Origin: an uncultured Centipeda sp.
GTDB lineage: Bacteria; Bacillota; Negativicutes; Selenomonadales; Selenomonadaceae
DNA: 64,000 nucleotides
Assembly (NCBI GenBank): GCA_905372865.1
Contig: CAJPQT010000011.1
Location: 1 to 64,000 of the forward strand
Direction of reading: 5' to 3'
How positions within the stretch are numbered: position 1 is the stretch's first letter; every line of letters starts with the position of its first letter. The position numbers were made by a program, and so were the translations under genes. The notes under the pieces are model-generated. The model searched no databases. It worked only from the letters and a program-made list of their open reading frames with translations, and was not told the origin of the DNA. Of this stretch, positions 58,601 to 64,000 are shown piece by piece.

Positions 58601-59650
58601 GTGGGAAGACTATGGCAGACAAAGCGCAGGGAGATTTTTGCAGGCAGTGTATGCCTCCTCATCGTTCTTGTTGCAGTGATTTTCTTCCTGCCGAAGCGCG
58701 AGAGCCCTGCGGAGAAGAGCGATATTGCCGTCATGCGGATGGAGGAGGTGCTTGCAGCACATCCGTCCTATGGGCACCTCTGTGCCCTGCGTGCCGAGGA
58801 ACAGACACTCAGACTGCTGGTGCGTGATCTTCCTGCACAGCCCGATCTCACGCCTCCGGAGACGGATTCCGCACCGTTTGAGGATTCTGTCTGGCAGAAG
58901 AATGCGCAGGTCGTCCTCTCGACGCGCGTAGAGCTCGAGCGTGAGCAGAAACGTCTGACCGAGGTTTATCGCAAGCAGACGGAGGAAGACTACGAGGCGC
59001 GCAGGAAAGCGATTGATGACGAGTATCTGAATGCCATTCTGAACATCAACCTCAAGATTGACAATCAGCGTGCGATGCACGGCCCACAGGTTTCGGAAGA
59101 GGAGCTCGTCCGTGAACGCGCACGATGGGAAGCCGAGCGCGACGCACTAAAGCAGGAGCGCGGCGAGCGGCAGATGGCGCTCTATCGGCAGTGGCAGGAG
59201 GAGATCCGCGCGCGCGTTGCCGCACGGATCGAGCCGCAGCAGGCGGCGTGGACCCAGCGTGCACACGCGGTTATCGACGCGCAGAAGGCGGAGGCGGAGC
59301 GCCTAAAAAATGAGGTCGGGGAGCGCAGTGCAAAGGAGATGGAGCGTGCACGCGCCGCGCAGGAAGAAAAGTCGGAACGCGCCGCCCGTATCATGCGGCT
59401 CACCTCTGTGCATGCGGAGGCAGAGGCCCTCACGGCGGAGATCCTGCGCGACGTGCGCAGCCGCGCGGCCAAGATCGCCATCCAATACCATCTCGCCCTT
59501 GTGCTCGCCTCCCCTGCGTCGGATCAAACAACGCTGCTGTCGGATACCGAGGCGTTTGCTGTGCCGTACTATGTGCCGATCATCAGCAGTACGGCACGCG
59601 ATGTGACGGCAGAGATGATACGCGAGATGCAGAGCATCGCGGTAAAATAA
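58601..59650 (+). CDS. Long OmpH-like coiled-coil protein with membrane anchor
   Basis: A 349-residue protein, twice the length of Skp. One N-terminal membrane helix (about residues 12-30). IAVMRMEEVLAAHPSYG at about 42 and the C-terminal KIAIQYHLALVLASP with a final DVTAEMIREMQ echo the first and last strands of OmpH proteins. Between them lies a long, charged coiled coil (EREQKRLTEVYRKQTEEDYE, WEAERDALKQERGERQMALY). It may be a stretched Skp-like tentacle. The start is GTG 58601 with GGGGGTG upstream. The assignment to OmpH is by pattern and neighbourhood. Confidence 0.72.
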   Translation: MGRLWQTKRREIFAGSVCLLIVLVAVIFFLPKRESPAEKSDIAVMRMEEVLAAHPSYGHLCALRAEEQTLRLLVRDLPAQPDLTPPETDSAPFEDSVWQKNAQVVLSTRVELEREQKRLTEVYRKQTEEDYEARRKAIDDEYLNAILNINLKIDNQRAMHGPQVSEEELVRERARWEAERDALKQERGERQMALYRQWQEEIRARVAARIEPQQAAWTQRAHAVIDAQKAEAERLKNEVGERSAKEMERARAAQEEKSERAARIMRLTSVHAEAEALTAEILRDVRSRAAKIAIQYHLALVLASPASDQTTLLSDTEAFAVPYYVPIISSTARDVTAEMIREMQSIAVK

Positions 59651-59685
59651 GATCCCCCCGCTTCTTTATGGATTGAAAGGACTTT

Positions 59686-60126
59686 ATGCAGATGAATTAT
59701 TTCAGCAAGGCAGCAGCCGCCGTTCTTCTCACCGCAAGCGCACTCGCTGCCGGCTGCGGACAGGTGCACGTCGCCACGTTGAACGTTGCACGCGTGCAGG
59801 AGGAGGCCCCTCAGATCAAGTCGGTGATCACCGAAGCCAACGAAAAGCTCATGGAGGCGCAGCAGGAGGCACAGGCGAAGTTCGCGTCCAACCCGAACAT
59901 GACGGCAGAGGAGGCACAGCAGCTGCAGATGGAGACCCAGCGCAAACTGGCGGGGCTGAACCAGATGTACAGCATCCAGCTCGAACAGAAGCTGAATGTT
60001 GCGGTACAGGACATTGCGAAGGAGAAGCATCTGGACGTTGTGATGCAGGACGGTGCACAGCCTTATCCAAGTGTACTCGTGGGCAGCACGGATATCACCG
60101 ATGAAGTGATCGGCAAACTCCAATAA
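59686..60126 (+). CDS. OmpH/Skp-family lipoprotein
   Basis: A 146-residue OmpH-family protein anchored as a lipoprotein. The signal ends in lipobox ALAAGC (Cys about 24). QVHVATLNVARVQEEAPQIKS, a helical hairpin (LMEAQQEAQAKF, MTAEEAQQLQMETQRKL, LEQKLNVAVQDIAKEKHLDVVM) and the closing GSTDITDEVIGKL mirror the first OmpH protein. ATG 59686 or 59692 may be used. It leads into lpxD after 13 bases. Confidence 0.85.
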   Translation: MQMNYFSKAAAAVLLTASALAAGCGQVHVATLNVARVQEEAPQIKSVITEANEKLMEAQQEAQAKFASNPNMTAEEAQQLQMETQRKLAGLNQMYSIQLEQKLNVAVQDIAKEKHLDVVMQDGAQPYPSVLVGSTDITDEVIGKLQ

Positions 60127-60139
60127 AGGGGCAGGAAGC

Positions 60140-61162
60140 ATGGAAAAGACAGTCAATGAGATCGCAGAACTCATCGGCGGTGCAGTCAGCGGTGATGGTA
60201 CGCGCGTGATCCGGCGTCTTGCCGCGCTCGATGAGGCGGGGGCAGGGAGCCTTGCCTTTGCGGTACCGCCCCACATGGAGGAGGCGCGGGCGGCAAAGGC
60301 GGAGGCTCTGCTTCTGCCGACGGGAACGGAGGGCTTTGACGGCACGGTCATCTTCGTCGAGGATCCGAAGGCCGCCTTTGCCAAACTGCTGACCATCTAT
60401 ACCCCGCCGACGGAGCATGCCGTCGGGGTGAGCGATGAGGCCTATATCGGAGCCGATGTTCGGCTCGGGGCGGGCGTAACCATTCTGCCCTTTGCCTATA
60501 TCGACGACCATGCCGTGATCGGTGCGGGCGTGACCGTCTATCCCCATGCCTATATCGGACAGTACAGTGAGATCGGCGACCACACGGTCATCTATCCGAG
60601 TGCGACCGTGCGCGAACACTGCCGCGTCGGAGCACGCTGTACGATCCACAGCTGCGCCGTGATCGGTGCAGATGGCTTCGGCTTTACGACCGAAGCGGGG
60701 GTGCATACAAAGGTGCCGCAGGTCGGCGGCGTTGTCATCGAGGATGATGTGGAGATCGGCGCACATGTCGGCATCGACCGTGCAACCCTTGGTGCGACCG
60801 TCATCGGAAAGGGCACGAAGATCGACAACCTTGTGCACATCGGACACAACTGCAATATCGGTGCGAACTGTCTCATCGTCGCCCAGACAGGCATCTCCGG
60901 CTCGACAAAGGTGGGACACAATGTCACGTTCGGCGGACAGGTCGGTACGGTCGGGCACATCAACATCGGGGCGAATTCGGTCTACGCGGCACGCTCCGGC
61001 ATCATCGGTGATATGCCCGAGGGCGTTTTCTGCGCAGGATTCCCCGTGCAGCCCCATGCGGAATGGCTGCGTGTACAGGCGGCCATTCGCCGTCTGCCGG
61101 AGATGGTAAAAAAAATAAAAGCCCTCGAAAAAGAGATCGAGGGGCTGCGTGGGAAGGACTGA
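60140..61162 (+). CDS. lpxD: UDP-3-O-acylglucosamine N-acyltransferase LpxD
   Basis: A 340-residue lipid A enzyme that adds the N-linked hydroxyacyl chain from acyl carrier protein. The N-terminal uridine-binding domain (about residues 1-100) is followed by left-handed beta-helix hexapeptide repeats (VTVYPHAYIGQYSEIGDHTVI) with the catalytic-type His in NLVHIGHNCNIG, and a C-terminal helix. It is coupled with the acyltransferase gene that starts one base after its stop. Confidence 0.95.
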   Translation: MEKTVNEIAELIGGAVSGDGTRVIRRLAALDEAGAGSLAFAVPPHMEEARAAKAEALLLPTGTEGFDGTVIFVEDPKAAFAKLLTIYTPPTEHAVGVSDEAYIGADVRLGAGVTILPFAYIDDHAVIGAGVTVYPHAYIGQYSEIGDHTVIYPSATVREHCRVGARCTIHSCAVIGADGFGFTTEAGVHTKVPQVGGVVIEDDVEIGAHVGIDRATLGATVIGKGTKIDNLVHIGHNCNIGANCLIVAQTGISGSTKVGHNVTFGGQVGTVGHINIGANSVYAARSGIIGDMPEGVFCAGFPVQPHAEWLRVQAAIRRLPEMVKKIKALEKEIEGLRGKD

Positions 61163-61163
61163 G

Positions 61164-62039
61164 ATGCTCTCCTACTATGCGATGAAGGTGCTCAGCCGCC
61201 TTGTTTGCCTCCTGCCGCACGGCGCTGCGATGGTGTTCGGTGAGTGTGTTGCGCGGCTTGCATGGATCTTTGTTCCGGCAAAACGCAAAACGCTCGCAAG
61301 GGAGCAGATCATGCGATGTCTCGATGTTCCTGCGGCGGAGGCCGCGCGCATCGCACGCGCGAGTGCGATGCGCTTTGGCCCCATGCTGATGGAGGTACTC
61401 CGCTTTCCTGTCATGAAGCAGCGTATGCATGACTACGTTACGATCACGGGTGCCATGGATGAGGTGTGCGCAGCAGTCGCCGGCGGACATGGTGCGGTCT
61501 TTGCCACCTCGCACAGCGGCAACTGGGAGCTCATGGGCGGCGCATTCGCCTGTGCGGGGCTTCCCATCGTCGGCGTGGCAAAGAGGCAGAGCTCGGCGGG
61601 GATGGATCGTTTCATCAACGAATACCGTACTCTTGTCGGCATGCACATCACCTATCGTTCGGGTGTGCGCGAGATGTTTCGCATGATTGATGAGGGCTGG
61701 ATCATTGGTCTTATCAGCGATCAGGATCCGTCGCTGCGCGACGGCGTCATCATCGACTTCTTTGGGCAGCGGACGAACGCGTTTACAGGAGCCGCTGCGA
61801 TTGCGCGGCGCTGCGGCGTGCCGATCTTCCCCGTCTATATCCATCGTGCGCCGAACGGGCATCATACCCTGACCGTCGAGCCCGGCATCCTGGTCGAAAA
61901 AACGGACGACCGCGCGGCAGATGTAAAGCGTGTGACACAGATCATCAACAAACGCATTGAGGAATGGATCCGAACCTACCCCGAGGACTGGTTCTGGCTG
62001 CACGATCGTTGGAAATCCGTGCGGGAGGAATCGATGTGA
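61164..62039 (+). CDS. Lipid A biosynthesis acyltransferase, LpxL/HtrB family
   Basis: A 291-residue membrane-associated acyltransferase that adds secondary acyl chains to lipid A. One N-terminal hydrophobic segment is present. The catalytic HX4E motif is His117 in ATSHSGNWELMGG, and DQDPSLRDGVIIDFFGQRTNAFTGAAAIARR and PEDWFWLHDRWK are family blocks. ATG 61164 has AAGGA 7 bases upstream. Assignment to LpxL or LpxM is not possible. Confidence 0.93.
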   Translation: MLSYYAMKVLSRLVCLLPHGAAMVFGECVARLAWIFVPAKRKTLAREQIMRCLDVPAAEAARIARASAMRFGPMLMEVLRFPVMKQRMHDYVTITGAMDEVCAAVAGGHGAVFATSHSGNWELMGGAFACAGLPIVGVAKRQSSAGMDRFINEYRTLVGMHITYRSGVREMFRMIDEGWIIGLISDQDPSLRDGVIIDFFGQRTNAFTGAAAIARRCGVPIFPVYIHRAPNGHHTLTVEPGILVEKTDDRAADVKRVTQIINKRIEEWIRTYPEDWFWLHDRWKSVREESM

Positions 62040-62087
62040 AAAGGGTGTGTTGTACGAGGCCGTTGGCTTCCTACAACACACCCTTTT
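62039..62087. terminator. Bidirectional terminator ending the lipid A cluster
   Basis: A perfect 16-bp stem, 62039-62054 with 62072-62087 (AAAAGGGTGTGTTGTA and its complement), between convergent genes. Confidence 0.88.
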
Positions 62088-62099
62088 ATGGTGCCGCAG

Positions 62100-64000
62100 T
62101 CAATCGTAGCGCATGAGGGCGTCAATGGAGATGGTGCCGCTCTGTGCGGATACCTCCTGCTGCGGCGTATTGTCTGCCGTATCTGCAGAGGGGGCGGCCT
62201 CCTGCGTGAGAGGGGCACGCGCAGCGATGCTGCCGAGAATGGCACTGGCTGCGGGCGCGTTTTCATCCGTCGGCGCAGGCGCGGCATTCAGTGACTCGAG
62301 AGGTGTGAATGCCACCTCCAAGGTGTCGCCGGTGCGGATCGGACTTGTAAAGTCCGCTTTGTTCCCATTGACGAGGATGGTGAAGGTGACGCGGCTGGTC
62401 GCGGGCGGCGGCGTGAAGCCGACTGCGAGCAGTGCCTCGCTCACGTTCGCGCTGCCCATGCCCTTTTGATAGACGATCACGGCACCGTCCTCGACCACGG
62501 TGCCGGCGGTTGCCTCATGTCCGTTGATCGAGAGGGAGAACCCGGAGGCGGGCACGCGGTGCTCCCTGCCCTCATAGGTGATGGTCGCGTAGGAAGCCGT
62601 AGAGAGATCAAGCACGGATTCAACGGTTGGAATGGCGGTTTCTTCGTACTCGATGACATCGCCCTCGTGCAGTACGGTGGAGAGCGGTGCGGGAGCATCG
62701 TTCAGTGTGATCCGTGGCTGGGTGGAGAAGCGGCGTGCTTCGCCGTTGAGCGTATAAGAGATGCGCCGTCCTGTGGGCGGGAGGTTTGCTGCGCGCAGCA
62801 CCTCACCCAATGTGCGCTCACGACGCGAGACGATCACGTCGCCATCGCGCAGGATGGGATCTCCCTCGGGTGCGATCTCGTTGACGAGAATACTCGCAGT
62901 AACGGTCGTCTCCTCGCCGTTGAGGGAGACCATATAGCTGTCAATCGTGCCGATGATCTCACTGAGGCGCACCTCGGGCTGCGTGCCGTTCTCACCTGCG
63001 ACGAGCTTGATGCGGCAGTCGTCGTGGATGGGCGAGTCGAGGCTCGCACTCTTACCGTCGATTGTGATCTGTGCGAGCGTGCCCATCGTGCCGGGAAAGC
63101 TGCGCCGTTCACCGTTCACCGTGATCATGAGCCCCATGCCGGGACGTCCGTTGTACTTTCTGAGACTGATGCCGGCGGCAAGCAGGGCATCGGAGACGTT
63201 GAGCTCACGGAAGTTGAAGAGGCTGTACTCGATGTCGTTGATCCAGACGGCCAGGAAATGCAGCGTATTGATGGACGCGATCTTCAAAATACCGAGCGGC
63301 GTGACCGCATCGGGGGCGTGGAGCTCTGCGGGGAGTTCCGCAACGCCGTCCACCTCCTCGGGCTGCCGCACCGCGACGCGTGCCGCGGGAATGCCGAGTG
63401 CCGTTGCGACGAGCTCGGGCATCATGGGCGTGAGTGCGCCGCCGCCGACAAGCATGACCGCCTGCGGCGGCTCGCCGTTGAGTTCTAAGATCTGCTTTGC
63501 GATCGCATTTGCCAGGTTCTCAACCCCCGGGCGGATGGCAGTGACGACCTGCTCGGCGGTGAGTGAGAGCTTCATGCCGAGAATGTCCGTGAACGAGACA
63601 TCCTGTCCGTCCGCCGCCTTGCGTTTGATGCCCTCCGCGATGTTGAAGTCGAGGAGGTACTCGCGTGAGATTGCCTCCGTGATCTCATCGCCCGCCATCG
63701 GCACCATGCCGTAGGCGATGACCGAACCGCCGCGCGTGATGGCGACATCCGAGGTGCCTGCACCGATGTCGACGAGGACGAGGTTCAGATGGCGCATCGT
63801 GGGCGGAATGAGCACGTTGATGCCTGCGATCGGCTCAAGGGTGAGTGCACGCATCTCTAGGTGTGTCTCGCGCAGCGCGGACTGCATGGAGTCCACGACC
63901 TGACGCGGGAGAAAGGTCGCGATGACCGTTGCCTGTGCATGCCTGCCGCGCTGACCGACGAGCGTCTTGAGCTCATTGCCGTCGAGAGTATAGCGGATCG
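62100..64000 (-). CDS. FtsA-like (actin-fold ATPase) protein with C-terminal repeat tail, 5' end missing
   Basis: The frame runs open to the window edge, so the N terminus is missing; 633 codons are visible. The FtsA/actin-like part has the phosphate loop VDIGAGTSDVAITRGG and the adenosine motif AVMLVGGGALTPMMPELVA, and the visible start (YTLDGNELKTLVGQRGR) fits the FtsA-specific region. After about 280 residues the chain changes into five units of about 50-60 residues, each with a strand-like xxxVNGE or LNGE block and a DGDxI block (ITVNGERRSF, VSLNGEETTV, YTLNGEARRF, LSINGHEATA, ILVNGNKADF), followed by an Ala/Pro-rich tail. Role probably in division or envelope scaffolding. Confidence 0.82.
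   Translation of the reverse strand, partial: IRYTLDGNELKTLVGQRGRHAQATVIATFLPRQVVDSMQSALRETHLEMRALTLEPIAGINVLIPPTMRHLNLVLVDIGAGTSDVAITRGGSVIAYGMVPMAGDEITEAISREYLLDFNIAEGIKRKAADGQDVSFTDILGMKLSLTAEQVVTAIRPGVENLANAIAKQILELNGEPPQAVMLVGGGALTPMMPELVATALGIPAARVAVRQPEEVDGVAELPAELHAPDAVTPLGILKIASINTLHFLAVWINDIEYSLFNFRELNVSDALLAAGISLRKYNGRPGMGLMITVNGERRSFPGTMGTLAQITIDGKSASLDSPIHDDCRIKLVAGENGTQPEVRLSEIIGTIDSYMVSLNGEETTVTASILVNEIAPEGDPILRDGDVIVSRRERTLGEVLRAANLPPTGRRISYTLNGEARRFSTQPRITLNDAPAPLSTVLHEGDVIEYEETAIPTVESVLDLSTASYATITYEGREHRVPASGFSLSINGHEATAGTVVEDGAVIVYQKGMGSANVSEALLAVGFTPPPATSRVTFTILVNGNKADFTSPIRTGDTLEVAFTPLESLNAAPAPTDENAPAASAILGSIAARAPLTQEAAPSADTADNTPQQEVSAQSGTISIDALMRYD

Overview
The window looks like chromosome from a diderm Firmicute of the class Negativicutes, most likely Selenomonas or a close relative. 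Coding style, GC-rich third positions and strong AGGAGG ribosome binding sites are Firmicute-like. Yet the window also encodes a full outer-membrane toolkit: BamA, TamB, TolC, MlaEFD with a barrel-tailed MlaD, Skp/OmpH proteins, LpxD, an LpxL-type acyltransferase and a PagL-type deacylase. The genus is inferred, not proven. No phage, CRISPR array, insertion-sequence transposase or rRNA was seen.

Layout. (1) 1-2512: 3' end of tRNA-Gln, then a three-gene DUF4418/FtsX-type ABC exporter operon. (2) 2517-18065: molybdenum and formate. modABC and moaC run leftward, with a structured leader before modA that resembles a Moco riboswitch. A molybdopterin-binding protein, moeA, moaA, a MOSC-MogA fusion, a MobA-MobB fusion and fdhD run rightward, followed by fdhA-fdhE-fdhB-fdhI for a Tat-exported, membrane-bound, cysteine-type formate dehydrogenase. 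(3) 18123-20120: a PASTA penicillin-binding protein. (4) 20184-28414: sulfur amino acids. cysK, a MalY/PatB lyase, a MetB-type enzyme and an operon of a zinc-methyltransferase-like protein plus an amino-acid ABC transporter. cysK and the transporter operon share a 23-bp dyad, AAACAT-N11-ATGTTT. (5) 28430-36470: accessory genes. Coiled-coil orphan, RelBE-type pair, small membrane or secreted proteins, cupin, a DUF134-NifX protein with a His-rich tail, a flavodoxin plus ChuW/HutW anaerobic haem-degradation pair, mutY and a small BECR-like nuclease. (6) 36492-39844: an unassigned structured RNA, serS, ubiX, pagL-like and rnhA. (7) 40079-62039: envelope biogenesis. mlaEFD, a BrnTA pair, an enoyl-CoA hydratase, tolC, tamB, a sigma factor, a bitopic protein, bamA, an uncharacterised outer-membrane candidate, ArnC- and ArnT-like glycosyltransferases, a lipoprotein, three OmpH-type proteins, lpxD and an lpxL-type gene. 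(8) 62100-64000: an FtsA-like ATPase with a repeat tail, running off the window.

How the genes work together. Molybdate uptake, molybdopterin synthesis, guanylylation and sulfuration all feed the adjacent formate dehydrogenase. The sulfur block joins cysteine synthesis, transsulfuration and uptake under a probable shared regulator. The last third is one long cluster for building and maintaining the outer membrane, combining protein insertion (BamA, OmpH), lipid transport (Mla, TamB), efflux (TolC) and lipid A synthesis.

The least explained signals are non-coding. Two families of about 165-bp fold-back repeats (four and two copies) have arms that differ between copies but stay complementary within each copy. 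There is also a kissing-loop RNA before serS and the shared cysK/transporter dyad.
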